Source of the DNA: Methanomicrobiales archaeon
Lineage (GTDB): Archaea; Halobacteriota; Methanomicrobia; Methanomicrobiales; JACTUA01
Length of the DNA: 64,000 nucleotides
Assembly: GCA_015660865.1 (NCBI GenBank)
Contig: JACTUA010000003.1
Location: 1-64,000 of the forward strand
Reading direction: 5' to 3'
The position numbers were made by a program, and so were the translations under genes. Positions 1-7,702 of the stretch are shown piece by piece (within the stretch, counting starts at the first letter, position 1; the number at the start of each line of letters is the position of its first letter). The notes below the pieces were generated by a model that was given only the letters and a program-made list of their open reading frames with translations, made no database searches and had not been told where the DNA came from.

Positions 1-930
1 ACCGACCAGTCCACCAACACCCCCACCTCCTGGTCCTGGGACTTCGGAGACGGCGCGACCAGCAACCTGCAGAACCCGGTCCACACGTACACCGCTGCCG
101 GGACCTACACGGTGAAGCTCACAGCCTCGAACGGGGATGGATCCAATACACTGGTGAAAGCGACCTACATCACCGTAAACATGGCGACACCGCCGGTTGC
201 AGGCTTCACCGCTGACGTCACCACCGGAAAAGCCCCGCTCACCGTGACCTTCACCGACCAGTCCACCAACACCCCCACTTCCTGGTCCTGGGACTTCGGA
301 GACGGCGCAACCAGCACCTTGCAGAGCCCGGTCCACACGTACACCGCTGCCGGGACCTATACGGTGAAGCTCACAGCCTCCAACGGGGATGGATCCAATA
401 CACTGGTGAAATCGACCTACATCACCGTAAACATGGCGACACCGCCGGTTGCAGGCTTCACCGCTGACGTCACCACCGGAAAAGCACCTCTCACCGTGAC
501 CTTCACCGACCAGTCCACCAACACTCCCACTTCCTGGTCCTGGGACTTCGGAGACGGCGCAACCAGCAACCTGCAGAACCCGGTCCACACGTACTCTGCC
601 GGGACCTACACGGTGAAGCTCACAGCCTCCAACGGGGATGGATCCAATACACTGGTGAAAGCGATCTACATCACCGTAAACATGGCGACCCCGCCGGTTG
701 CAGGCTTCACCGCTGACGTCACCACCGGAAAAGCACCTCTCACCGTGACCTTCACCGACCAGTCCACCAACACCCCCACCTCCTGGTCCTGGGACTTCGG
801 GGACGGTGCAACCAGCACCTTGCAGAGCCCGTCCCATACCTACTCTGCCGGGACCTATACGGTGACGCTCACCGCTTCGAACGGGGATGGATCAGATACC
901 CTTGGGAAAGCGGACTACATCACCGTATCC
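1..930 (+). repeat. Tandem 249-252 bp direct repeats encoding PKD domains
   Basis: The repeat junctions are marked by the same ATGGCGAC sequence at 181, 433 and 682, and the matching ATGG at 931. This gives units of 252, 249 and 249 bp plus a partial unit before 181. Copies differ at only scattered bases and by a one-codon change in the HTYTAAG/HTYSAG segment. Such long, nearly identical direct repeats can change copy number by recombination and can be collapsed in short-read assemblies. Confidence 0.95.
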
Positions 931-1320
931 ATGGATTGCGGCGATTCCTACAGCCTTGTTACCGGGTCTGGAGAAACAGCCGGATGCGTTGCCGTCAGGA
1001 ACGATTGGACGGTAAACGAGGCGACAGATGAGCACCTGAATACGCTATCTGTGGCATATACCCTGGCAGATGCATACTGTTTGAGGAGCGCCGATGCAGC
1101 GATCGGGGGTGCCGTCTCCTTCCATCCCTCCCAGGACTTTGACGCCTCGACCTGCATAAAATCATATACCTTCAGTATCCCGATGGGGGATACAGGCGAT
1201 GTCTCCTATCTCTACGTCACTGTCCATGGAGTCGTCCAGAAAGTGACTGGTAGAACCACCTCAGCCGACATGGATGTGGTTTCCCCGGACAACCCCATCT
1301 ACTATATCATGCAGTTCTGA
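1..1320 (+). CDS. PKD-repeat surface protein, 5' end outside window
   Basis: The reading frame is open from base 1, so the start lies upstream. What is visible is 439 codons: the tail of one PKD domain followed by three complete PKD domains of 83-84 residues, each with the family core WDFGDG and a Y-T-V-x-L-T-A-S-N-G strand. The last 130 residues are not PKD; they contain four Cys and end in a short aromatic tail without a membrane anchor or sorting motif. PKD domains are extracellular Ig-like folds in archaeal surface and adhesion proteins, so a cell-surface or secreted role is inferred. The repeats are nearly identical at DNA level, which implies recent duplication or homogenisation. The nature of the N-terminus and the function of the C-terminal domain are unknown. 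Confidence 0.9.
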   Translation, partial: TDQSTNTPTSWSWDFGDGATSNLQNPVHTYTAAGTYTVKLTASNGDGSNTLVKATYITVNMATPPVAGFTADVTTGKAPLTVTFTDQSTNTPTSWSWDFGDGATSTLQSPVHTYTAAGTYTVKLTASNGDGSNTLVKSTYITVNMATPPVAGFTADVTTGKAPLTVTFTDQSTNTPTSWSWDFGDGATSNLQNPVHTYSAGTYTVKLTASNGDGSNTLVKAIYITVNMATPPVAGFTADVTTGKAPLTVTFTDQSTNTPTSWSWDFGDGATSTLQSPSHTYSAGTYTVTLTASNGDGSDTLGKADYITVSMDCGDSYSLVTGSGETAGCVAVRNDWTVNEATDEHLNTLSVAYTLADAYCLRSADAAIGGAVSFHPSQDFDASTCIKSYTFSIPMGDTGDVSYLYVTVHGVVQKVTGRTTSADMDVVSPDNPIYYIMQF

Positions 1321-1467
1321 CCTTCGGATACCATTCTCTTTTCTTTCATTTATTCCAGGTTTTCCTCTCGGCACCGGTTCATGGATCCAGGAGGAGAGCT
1401 GGAAGAGAAGAATGAAGGACCCTTCCTCTACCAGGGCGAACGCGAATGGGGACCGGGATGGATGGCG

Positions 1468-1689
1468 TCAGTCACCTGGCCGGGGACGGATGGGCTCCTC
1501 CCCGTAGAAGAAGATCTCCTCGATGTTCACCCCGAAGTGCCGGGCGATCTTGAAGGCGAGGTCGAGGGACGGGACGTACCTCCCCTTCTCGATGGCGAGG
1601 ATGGTCTGGCGGGTGACACCGATCTTTATCGCGAGATCCTCCTGGGTGAGGTCATGCATCGCCCGGTAGACCTTGATCTTATTCTTCAT
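1468..1689 (-). CDS. Xre-family HTH transcriptional regulator, 73 aa
   Basis: A compact single-domain regulator. Residues 5-60 form a Cro/CI helix-turn-helix with the pattern TQEDLAIKIGVTRQTI followed by IEKGRYVPSLDLAFKIA, typical of the short YgzD-like archaeal and bacterial Xre proteins. It has no ligand domain. Its start overlaps the 3' end of the upstream DUF2178 membrane protein by 11 bases, so the two are translated from one mRNA. This HTH plus small membrane protein pairing is common, and the membrane protein may sense or sequester the regulator (inference). The exporter operon transcribed divergently, and the palindromes at 2145-2162 and 2298-2315, are its most obvious candidate targets. 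Confidence 0.88.
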   Translation of the reverse strand: MKNKIKVYRAMHDLTQEDLAIKIGVTRQTILAIEKGRYVPSLDLAFKIARHFGVNIEEIFFYGEEPIRPRPGD

Positions 1690-2125
1690 CGGTCTCCCAC
1701 TCCCCGTACTTCCGGGCGTAATAGATCCGGAAGCCGACGTAGAGGAAGATCATCAGGCAGAGGAGGCCCAGCTGGATGTATCCCATGAGCCTGGGCGGGA
1801 GGATCTCGGGAGGGCGTTCAGGGTGGAGTAGCCTCGGGAATTCCGGTACATGGAGTATCTCCATCACTGCACCGATGGAGAAGGCGAAGAAGATCACCCA
1901 GAAGACCTGGAATGTCCGCAACGCCGCCTTCTCGGTGATCTTTACGCTGCGTTCATCCTCGATGAGATCCTCAACCCGTCTCCGCGCCAGGTAGACGAGC
2001 ACGATACCGACGATGAATGCAGCCTCGATCAGGAGGGGCTGGAGAGTCTCGATCGAGTACCAGAGTATGGCGATGAGGGCGAGGGCGATACAACCGATGA
2101 GGAGGTAGAACGTGTTCTTCTTCAT
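1679..2125 (-). CDS. DUF2178-like small integral membrane protein, 148 aa
   Basis: Four hydrophobic segments are visible, at about residues 6-22, 30-46, 73-92 and 112-132. A charged cytoplasmic loop (RRRVEDLIEDERSVKITEKAA) lies between the second and third, which is the layout of DUF2178 proteins encoded with small Xre regulators. The start ATG at 2125 follows a 2126-2386 AT-rich intergenic region shared with the divergent exporter operon. No catalytic motif is seen. A role as membrane partner of the downstream regulator is inferred only from the overlap and from how often the pair co-occurs. Confidence 0.7.
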   Translation of the reverse strand: MKKNTFYLLIGCIALALIAILWYSIETLQPLLIEAAFIVGIVLVYLARRRVEDLIEDERSVKITEKAALRTFQVFWVIFFAFSIGAVMEILHVPEFPRLLHPERPPEILPPRLMGYIQLGLLCLMIFLYVGFRIYYARKYGEWETDEE

Positions 2126-2144
2126 GCCGTGAAGCAGCCTCTTT

Positions 2145-2162
2145 TGTAAATGATATTTTACA
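2145..2162. promoter_or_regulatory. Operator-like palindrome TGTAAA-N6-TTTACA
   Basis: The sequence TGTAAATGATATTTTACA is a perfect 6+6 inverted repeat ending 20 bases upstream of the DUF2178/Xre operon start at 2125. On the minus strand it contains the AT-rich stretch that would be the TATA box, so a bound protein would block transcription. A second, similar palindrome lies at 2298-2315. Confidence 0.6.
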
Positions 2163-2297
2163 TTATGTTATATATGGCTATTTATAGTCCGGTTCAAGAA
2201 CCAATAGAATGGGACCCATTCGGTAGTCCTCCTGATGAGATCTTCAGGGACCGGTTCTCCGGATCAGCCCTGTACCAGTTAATATTAAATAACTAAA

Positions 2298-2315
2298 TGT
2301 AAAATATATATTACA
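2298..2315. promoter_or_regulatory. Second operator-like palindrome TGTAA-N8-TTACA
   Basis: TGTAAAATATATATTACA has perfect 5+5 arms and the same 18-base span as the element at 2145-2162. It includes a TATA-like core (AAATATATAT) that could serve the plus-strand exporter operon starting at 2387. The shared TGTAA-N8-TTACA pattern at both divergent promoters suggests one regulator. Confidence 0.55.
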
Positions 2316-2386
2316 ATTTCAGAGAAAAATTCTATGAGAACGAAAGAAGAAGGGAACGCGCAAGAAGTGAACCTTACGGTGGAAAA

Positions 2387-3655
2387 ATGAAACCTCACGT
2401 GTACTTGATCCTCCTTATCCTCGTCGCGATCTCCGGGAGTGCCGTTTCAGCCCAGACCACGTCAACGTCTGATACATCCACGCAGGTCGTGGTCTCGAAG
2501 ATCACGGTCAGCCCCGCGGTACTGATGGTCGGCGATATGGGAACAATCACGGTTACGGTGTTGAATACAGGTACCGAGACCGTGCCGATCGACAGGGCTA
2601 CGCTCTATACGGACGGGATTGTCCTGATGAACAACGGGGCATACGACGCGCTCACGAACCTGGGTCCCGGGAACTCGAAGGATTTCACCTTCCAGGTCCA
2701 GGCCACGGGCATCGGGGGATTGTACCAACCCAAGTTTTACCTCGATTTCCAGGGGGCAGGGAGCATGAGCTCCTACATCCCGCTGCAGATAGACGACACC
2801 GGGCTCCAGGTATCGGTGGACAGTGTTCCCGATTTCTTTGCCACGGGGAGGGAGGACCAGGTCACCCTGCGGGTCGGGAATCCCCGGGATGATAACCTGA
2901 CGGGCATCACCATCACGCCGAACGGTCAGGGGATCAGGACGATCCAGAGCAACTACTTTGTCGGGGATCTCGGCCCCGGGGCAACCACCGAGGTGGTCTT
3001 TGACGTCATCCCCTCCCAGGAGACGAACCTCACCTTCCACACGACCTACCGGAACGGGATCAATGTCCATACGACCGATACAGAAGTTCCCATCCTAGTC
3101 GACAACAGCCGGCGGAGCGCGAACCTCGTCATCAACAACGTGAAGCTCACCGCATCCGGGGGGAGTTCTCAGCTCGACGGGGACATCACGAATGGCGGTC
3201 TCGACGAGGCAAAATCCGTCGTTGTATCGGTCCAGAGCCCGGCCACGCCGGTGGATCCCTACCCGTCCTACGTGATCGGCACCCTCGCCGTGGATGACTT
3301 CTCCAGCTTCACCCTCACCTTCACCTCACAGGCCCTCACGTCGGTTCCCATCCTCGTCCAGTGGAAGGATTCGGACGGGAATTCCTACCAGAACACGATC
3401 GATGTCAATCTGCGAACCGCCACCGTGAGCGGGAGCACAGGGAGCACGAGCGCGCAGGCCGCCGCCGCAGCCCGCGGAGGGGGAGGCGGTTTCGGTATCT
3501 TCGGTGGCGGGAGGGGTATGCAGCTCCCGATCACCGAGATCGTCATCGTGATCGCCGTGGCCATCATCGGTATCGTCGCTTGGCGCAAAGGGGTGTTCTC
3601 GAAGATCCTGAGGAGAGGGAAGGGAAAGCAGGGGAACCAGCAGACCAAGCGGTAA
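2387..3655 (+). CDS. Membrane-anchored extracellular protein of an ABC exporter operon (COG1361/CARDB-like)
   Basis: A 422-residue protein with an N-terminal signal peptide (about residues 1-22, ending SAVSAQ). It is followed by about 350 residues of beta-rich, CARDB-like repeats with patterns such as TVTVLNTGTE and VTLRVGNPRDDNLTG, a glycine-rich linker, and one C-terminal transmembrane helix near residues 382-402 (TEIVIVIAVAIIGIVAW) with a basic cytoplasmic tail. It lies directly upstream of an ABC ATPase and a MacB-type permease with only 15 bases between. COG1361-type proteins often accompany such transporters in archaea, probably as an adaptor or substrate-binding surface component (inference). 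Transcription likely starts at the AT-rich block 2281-2315. Confidence 0.8.
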   Translation: MKPHVYLILLILVAISGSAVSAQTTSTSDTSTQVVVSKITVSPAVLMVGDMGTITVTVLNTGTETVPIDRATLYTDGIVLMNNGAYDALTNLGPGNSKDFTFQVQATGIGGLYQPKFYLDFQGAGSMSSYIPLQIDDTGLQVSVDSVPDFFATGREDQVTLRVGNPRDDNLTGITITPNGQGIRTIQSNYFVGDLGPGATTEVVFDVIPSQETNLTFHTTYRNGINVHTTDTEVPILVDNSRRSANLVINNVKLTASGGSSQLDGDITNGGLDEAKSVVVSVQSPATPVDPYPSYVIGTLAVDDFSSFTLTFTSQALTSVPILVQWKDSDGNSYQNTIDVNLRTATVSGSTGSTSAQAAAAARGGGGGFGIFGGGRGMQLPITEIVIVIAVAIIGIVAWRKGVFSKILRRGKGKQGNQQTKR

Positions 3656-3670
3656 GCGGGATCTGGAATC

Positions 3671-4345
3671 ATGAGCGATGGCCCGGTCATCAGCCTTGCC
3701 GACGTGACGAAGGTCTACCACATGCTCGCGGAGGATGTGGTGGCCCTCGACCATGTCTCCCTCGACATAGCCCATGGTGACTTCATCGCCATCATGGGGC
3801 CCTCAGGTTCAGGGAAATCGACCCTCCTGAACCAGATCGGCTGCCTCGACAAGCCGACCTCGGGCGATGTCCTCATCAACGGGAGGTCCATCCGGCAGAT
3901 GAATGACAACGAGCTCACCGATATGCGGCGTGACACCATCGGCTACATCTTCCAGACCTTCAACCTCATCCCCCTCCTCACGGCCTACGAGAACGTGGAA
4001 TACCCCATCATTCTCAGGGACAAGACCCGCGCAGAGAGAGAGAAGATCCTCGGCCTCCTCCAGACGGTGGGGATCGACGAGGCCCTCGCCCACCATACCC
4101 CGAGCGAACTCTCGGGTGGGCAGCAGCAGAGGATTGCCATCGCCCGCGCTCTTGTCAACAACCCCGATATCCTCCTCTGCGACGAACCCACCGGAAACCT
4201 TGACTCGAAGACGGGCACGCAGATCATGGAGATGCTCCGCACCTTCAACGAGCAGGGGAAGACGATCATCATGGTCACCCACGATACCCGGATTGCGGGA
4301 TATGCCCAGCGAACCATCACCATCCAGGACGGGAGGATCAGATAA
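3671..4345 (+). CDS. ABC transporter ATPase, MacB/LolD type
   Basis: A 224-residue ATPase with all expected motifs: Walker A GPSGSGKS near residue 38, the signature LSGGQQQR near 143, Walker B ILLCDEPTGNLD near 165 and the H-loop MVTHD. GNLD after Walker B is typical of the LolD/MacB/FtsE branch, which power mechanotransmission-type permeases rather than substrate import. Its stop codon overlaps the permease start (TAATG), so the two are translationally coupled. The substrate cannot be told from sequence; lipoprotein-like or peptide export is the family precedent. Confidence 0.92.
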   Translation: MSDGPVISLADVTKVYHMLAEDVVALDHVSLDIAHGDFIAIMGPSGSGKSTLLNQIGCLDKPTSGDVLINGRSIRQMNDNELTDMRRDTIGYIFQTFNLIPLLTAYENVEYPIILRDKTRAEREKILGLLQTVGIDEALAHHTPSELSGGQQQRIAIARALVNNPDILLCDEPTGNLDSKTGTQIMEMLRTFNEQGKTIIMVTHDTRIAGYAQRTITIQDGRIR

Positions 4346-5547
4346 TGGCAGGGGACATCTTCGTCAGCCTTGCATTCAGGAGCGTCAGGCTCCACCTCCT
4401 GCGTTCCCTCCTCGCGGCACTCGGTATCGTCATCGGGGTGGTCGCCATCACCACCCTGGGCATCATGGGTGCAAACCTGACCCTCTCGATCACCGCGCAG
4501 CTCTCCAGTTCGGGCAACGTGATCATGATCTCCCCGTATTCCGGCGGGGGCAGGGGGTTTGGCGGTGGCGGGGGAGCGGAAGGGACCAACCTGAATATCA
4601 CCCAGAGCCAGCTCCAGGAGATCGAGAGAGTCGTCGGTGCGAATCAGGTCATCCCAATCTATTCAAGCTCCGACAGGATCACGGTGGGTCCCAACGTCGG
4701 GAGGGCGAGCATCCTCGGCCTGAAGCCCGACACGGTCCAGGACATCCTGGTCGTCACGGACGGCACCTTCCTCAAAGGAGGGGACGGCGCCCTGGTCGGA
4801 CCCACCCTCGCCGCCGATTTCAGCCTGAAAGTGGGGAGCAGGATCAAGCTCGGGACCGATAGCAACTCCACGAAAAGCGTCCGCGTTGTCGGCATCCTCC
4901 AGAGTGCGGGGTTCGGGGGCGGCCTTTCCACCGACAGGGCGATCGTCGTCACCGACACATGGTATACCGCGAACTACGGCGAGTCAGGCCAGTACCAGTC
5001 GGTCAATGTCATCGCAAGCGACATCAGCCAGATCGGGACCATCGAGAATAACACGGCGAAGGCACTGAACAGGAACGCGAAGCTCCCCGCGGTCCGGATC
5101 AGCGATTCAGGGCAGTTCCTCAACACCATCTCCACGACGATCGGGAGCCTCACGTCCTTTGTCACGATGCTCGGGGCCATATCCCTCGTCGTGGCGGCGG
5201 TGAGCATCTTCAACGTGATGATCATGTCGGTCTCCGAGCGGGTCAAGGAGATCGGGATCCTGCGGTCCATAGGCACACGGAAGAGCGAGATCCGGAAGAT
5301 GTTCCTCTACGAGGCCATCATCATTGGATTCATCGGGGCATTCATCGGGGCCGTCCTCTCGATAGTATCCGGTTACCTGACCGTGATCGCGATCGTCGGG
5401 AACACGGCGTACTTCTTCACACCTGCAAGCATGATCTATATCCCGCAGGGCATGGTCATCGGGATCGCGACATGCGTGCTCTCGGGAGTCTATCCTGCCT
5501 GGCGGGCGGCCGACCTCGACCCGATAGAGGCGCTGAGGGCAGAGTAA
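4345..5547 (+). CDS. ABC transporter permease, MacB/FtsX family
   Basis: A 400-residue permease with the MacB topology: one N-terminal helix (about residues 18-40, LLRSLLAALGIVIGVVA), an extracellular domain of roughly 230 residues (MacB_PCD) with a glycine-rich insertion near 66-78, and three C-terminal helices ending with the conserved YPAWRAADLDPIEALR tail. It is the last gene of the exporter operon and is convergent with the ThiC-family gene 12 bases away. The family couples ATP hydrolysis in the cytoplasm to movements of the extracellular domain. The likely partner is the COG1361-like protein at the operon's head. Confidence 0.92.
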   Translation: MAGDIFVSLAFRSVRLHLLRSLLAALGIVIGVVAITTLGIMGANLTLSITAQLSSSGNVIMISPYSGGGRGFGGGGGAEGTNLNITQSQLQEIERVVGANQVIPIYSSSDRITVGPNVGRASILGLKPDTVQDILVVTDGTFLKGGDGALVGPTLAADFSLKVGSRIKLGTDSNSTKSVRVVGILQSAGFGGGLSTDRAIVVTDTWYTANYGESGQYQSVNVIASDISQIGTIENNTAKALNRNAKLPAVRISDSGQFLNTISTTIGSLTSFVTMLGAISLVVAAVSIFNVMIMSVSERVKEIGILRSIGTRKSEIRKMFLYEAIIIGFIGAFIGAVLSIVSGYLTVIAIVGNTAYFFTPASMIYIPQGMVIGIATCVLSGVYPAWRAADLDPIEALRAE

Positions 5548-5559
5548 GACGGGCCTGTT

Positions 5560-6786
5560 TCAAAGGCCTCTCATCATTTTTATCGCGCAGAATTCCCCGC
5601 ACATGGTGCACGGCCCATCGGTCGGCGCCATCTCCCTGGCCCGTTCCCCGTCGAGGGCGTAGGAGAACTGCCCCTCCCAGTCCAGATCTGCCCTCCTCAT
5701 GGCGAGCTCACGGTCGCGCCTATCCGGCCCGTACTTGATGGAATCCCCGATATGGGCCGCGATCCGGAAAGCGATCAGCCCCTCCCGCACCTGCTCAGGA
5801 CCCGGGAGCCCGAGGTGCTCTGCCGGCGTGATGTAGCAGAGATAGTCCGCTCCTGCTCCGGCAGCAATACTTGCACCCACGCAACCGGCAATATGGTCAT
5901 GCCCCACGGCAATATCAATGGGCAGCGGTCCGGCGACGAACAGGGGAGCGTTCGATGCCTTCTTGTATCGTTTCACGTACCTCACGATGAGATCGGCACG
6001 GACATGCCCCCCCATCCCTTCGACGATCACCTGGACATCCTCTTCGTACGCACGCTTCGCGAGCATCGCGTTCAGTTTCATCTCCTCCTTCTGCGCCTTA
6101 TCCATCGCGTCGTGGATGCACCCACTCCGCATAGTATTCCCCAGGGAGAGGACGATGTCATGCCTCTTCAGGATCGCAAGGATCTCATCGAGACAGGTAA
6201 TGAAGGGATTCTCGCGCCCCGAAAGGTTCATCCATGCGATGGTCATGGAACCCCCTTTGGATACAACACCCATTATCCGCGCCTTCTTCCGGTACTTCGC
6301 GAATATTTCATTATTGGTGAAGTGCAGAACAAAGGAACTGACCCCTTCTCCTGCCTGCTGCCTGATAATACGAATCAGCTGGTCCTCATCTAGGTTTTGC
6401 AGGCCGATCTCTGCGGCGGCTTGGTAGATGGGCACCGTGGTGATGGGGATCGTGGTATTCTCGAAGATCCGGGTGCGGATCGCCCGGATGTCCCCGCCCA
6501 TGGAGAGGTCGGTGAGGGTATCGGCCCTGCACCTCTCTGCAAGGACCGCTTTCTTTACCTCTTCATCAGGGTCGACCCTGATAGGGGATGTCCCGATATT
6601 CACATTCACCTTGGTTTTCAGGCTCTTCCCGATGCCGACCGATCGCTTCCCTCTTCGCATGACGACAACATCGCCGCGGGCGACGGAATGAAGAAGGGCT
6701 GTGCTGTCCATCCCCTCAGCACGGGCAACCGATCGAATCTCCGGAGTCAGTCTTCCGAGTTTTGCCTGTTTGAGCTGGGTCTTCAT
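5560..6786 (-). CDS. ThiC-family radical SAM synthase (ThiC or 5-hydroxybenzimidazole synthase BzaF)
   Basis: A 408-residue protein of the ThiC fold, with the C-terminal cluster motif C-x2-C-x4-C (CTMCGEFC) used for the noncanonical radical SAM [4Fe-4S] cluster, plus NIGTSP, VPIYQA and LCYITPAEHLGLP. The start at 6786 is chosen because the reverse strand reads GGGAGTGGC before ATG and the ThiC-like homology begins there; the open frame runs 52 codons further upstream. Two ThiC landmarks differ: GDGLRPG is GNTMRSG and EGPGHVP is EGMGGHVRAD. From memory, such changes fit the BzaF branch, which converts the same substrate, aminoimidazole ribotide, into 5-hydroxybenzimidazole, the lower ligand of methanogen corrinoids. 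ThiC (HMP-P for thiamine) remains possible. No TPP riboswitch is visible upstream. Confidence 0.8.
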   Translation of the reverse strand: MKTQLKQAKLGRLTPEIRSVARAEGMDSTALLHSVARGDVVVMRRGKRSVGIGKSLKTKVNVNIGTSPIRVDPDEEVKKAVLAERCRADTLTDLSMGGDIRAIRTRIFENTTIPITTVPIYQAAAEIGLQNLDEDQLIRIIRQQAGEGVSSFVLHFTNNEIFAKYRKKARIMGVVSKGGSMTIAWMNLSGRENPFITCLDEILAILKRHDIVLSLGNTMRSGCIHDAMDKAQKEEMKLNAMLAKRAYEEDVQVIVEGMGGHVRADLIVRYVKRYKKASNAPLFVAGPLPIDIAVGHDHIAGCVGASIAAGAGADYLCYITPAEHLGLPGPEQVREGLIAFRIAAHIGDSIKYGPDRRDRELAMRRADLDWEGQFSYALDGERAREMAPTDGPCTMCGEFCAIKMMRGL

Positions 6787-6940
6787 GCCACTCCCTACAT
6801 CGCTCCTTGTTTCCGGCGGAATCATCCAGACTGGAGTTGGTACAGGGTCAGCAAACGGGTTTATCAGTCTTGTTGATATTCTGCCCCGCCCGCAGAACGT
6901 TTCAAATGGGCCGGGTGCGAAACAATCCCTGAGGTTTTCC

Positions 6941-7297
6941 ATGGCAGGACTTCACGAGACCCTCGGGGAACGCGAGAAGAATCGCGAACGGATCCAGCGG
7001 GATGCACCCGATCTCTTCACCGCTTTCTCGGGATTGATAGCATCGAACATGAAGCCCGGGGCACTCGACCGGAGGCAGAAGGAACTGATCGGAGTTGCGG
7101 GATCGGTGATCACCCGGTGCGAACCATGCCTCGCCCATCACATCCGTGATGCCTTTACGGCCGGGGCTGGCCGGCAGGAGATCATCGAGGCCGCATCGGT
7201 GGGCGTCAACTTCGGCGGGGCCCCTTCGTTTGTCTTCGTCTATTCGGTCCTCATGGGGTTCCTCGAGGAGGCTGAGGGGGGGAAGGAACCCGGGTAA
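6941..7297 (+). CDS. AhpD-like carboxymuconolactone decarboxylase family protein, 118 aa
   Basis: The start ATG at 6941 (MAGLHETLG) is chosen because the homology begins there; upstream codons in the same frame overlap the ThiC-family promoter region. The protein is all-helical with the AhpD core KELIGVAGSVITRCEPCLAHHI, in which the Cys-x2-Cys pair and the following His are the redox-active residues of the family. A peroxidase-partner or thiol-disulfide role is therefore plausible. It is transcribed divergently from the ThiC-family gene and is followed at once by a T8 tract. A paralogue without the Cys pair is at 44279-44605. Confidence 0.85.
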   Translation: MAGLHETLGEREKNRERIQRDAPDLFTAFSGLIASNMKPGALDRRQKELIGVAGSVITRCEPCLAHHIRDAFTAGAGRQEIIEAASVGVNFGGAPSFVFVYSVLMGFLEEAEGGKEPG

Positions 7298-7305
7298 TTT
7301 TTTTT
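7298..7305 (+). terminator. T8 tract after the AhpD-like gene
   Basis: An uninterrupted run of eight T starts directly after the TAA stop codon. Archaeal RNA polymerase terminates at such T tracts without needing a hairpin. Confidence 0.6.
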
Positions 7306-7378
7306 GGAATCTGTCTCCTTGCGATCTCACGGGATGGAGACGAGGATGAAGAACGGGGGCACTCAAAGGAATATATGA

Positions 7379-7463
7379 TGCGAGGGGTGAGATTTGAACT
7401 CACGAACCCCTACGAGAATGGACCCTGAATCCATCGCCTTTGACCTGGCTTGGCAACCCTCGC
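7379..7463 (-). tRNA. tRNA-Leu (anticodon CAG)
   Basis: On the minus strand the gene begins GCGAGGG and ends CCCTCGC plus discriminator A, giving a perfect 7-bp acceptor stem. The anticodon loop reads TTCAGGG, so the anticodon is CAG and the decoded codon CUG. A long variable arm lies before the T arm (GGTTCGTGAGTTCAAATCTCACC region), as expected for class II tRNA-Leu. CCA is not encoded. Confidence 0.95.
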
Positions 7464-7582
7464 GCACCGGAAGAATACAATATCAGACGACATAAAGATA
7501 GTGATACCGGCCTTGTCGTCGGAGAAGTTCACAATGGATTCCGTCCGGGGCGGCAGAATATGGCTTAAATTCATCATATTGT

Positions 7583-7631
7583 TGGGCTCTTGGGGGACTA
7601 CCGCCCCCGCCGCGGGCATCCCCCGTCGTGT
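7583..7631 (+). ncRNA. GC-rich structured intergenic element, copy A (candidate small RNA)
   Basis: This 49-base stretch matches the reverse complement of 40824-40873 with one substitution and one single-base indel. It contains GGGGG (7592-7596), which can pair with the CCCCC at 7604-7608 or with the one at 7620-7624, plus a GCCGCGGGC core. An AT-rich block with TTAAATTC lies roughly 15-30 bases upstream, compatible with a promoter. It points away from tRNA-Leu, whose 5' end is 119 bases upstream. It is not a conserved ORF because the indel shifts frame between copies. RNA status is inferred; the repeat itself is directly visible. Confidence 0.5.
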
Positions 7632-7702
7632 ACCGGAGTATATGAAGGGCGGTTTACGGTGACTGTGACGATCCCGCAGTCCCTGGTAGGACCCCATTTC
7701 CT

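Noticed and set aside
6787-6940. TPP riboswitch upstream of the ThiC-family gene
   Set aside because: No THI-box core sequence is seen in the 154-base leader region on the minus strand.
7450-7662. A small plus-strand ORF running through repeat copy A
   Set aside because: The indel between copies A and B breaks the frame, and the ORF starts inside tRNA-Leu, so coding is not supported.
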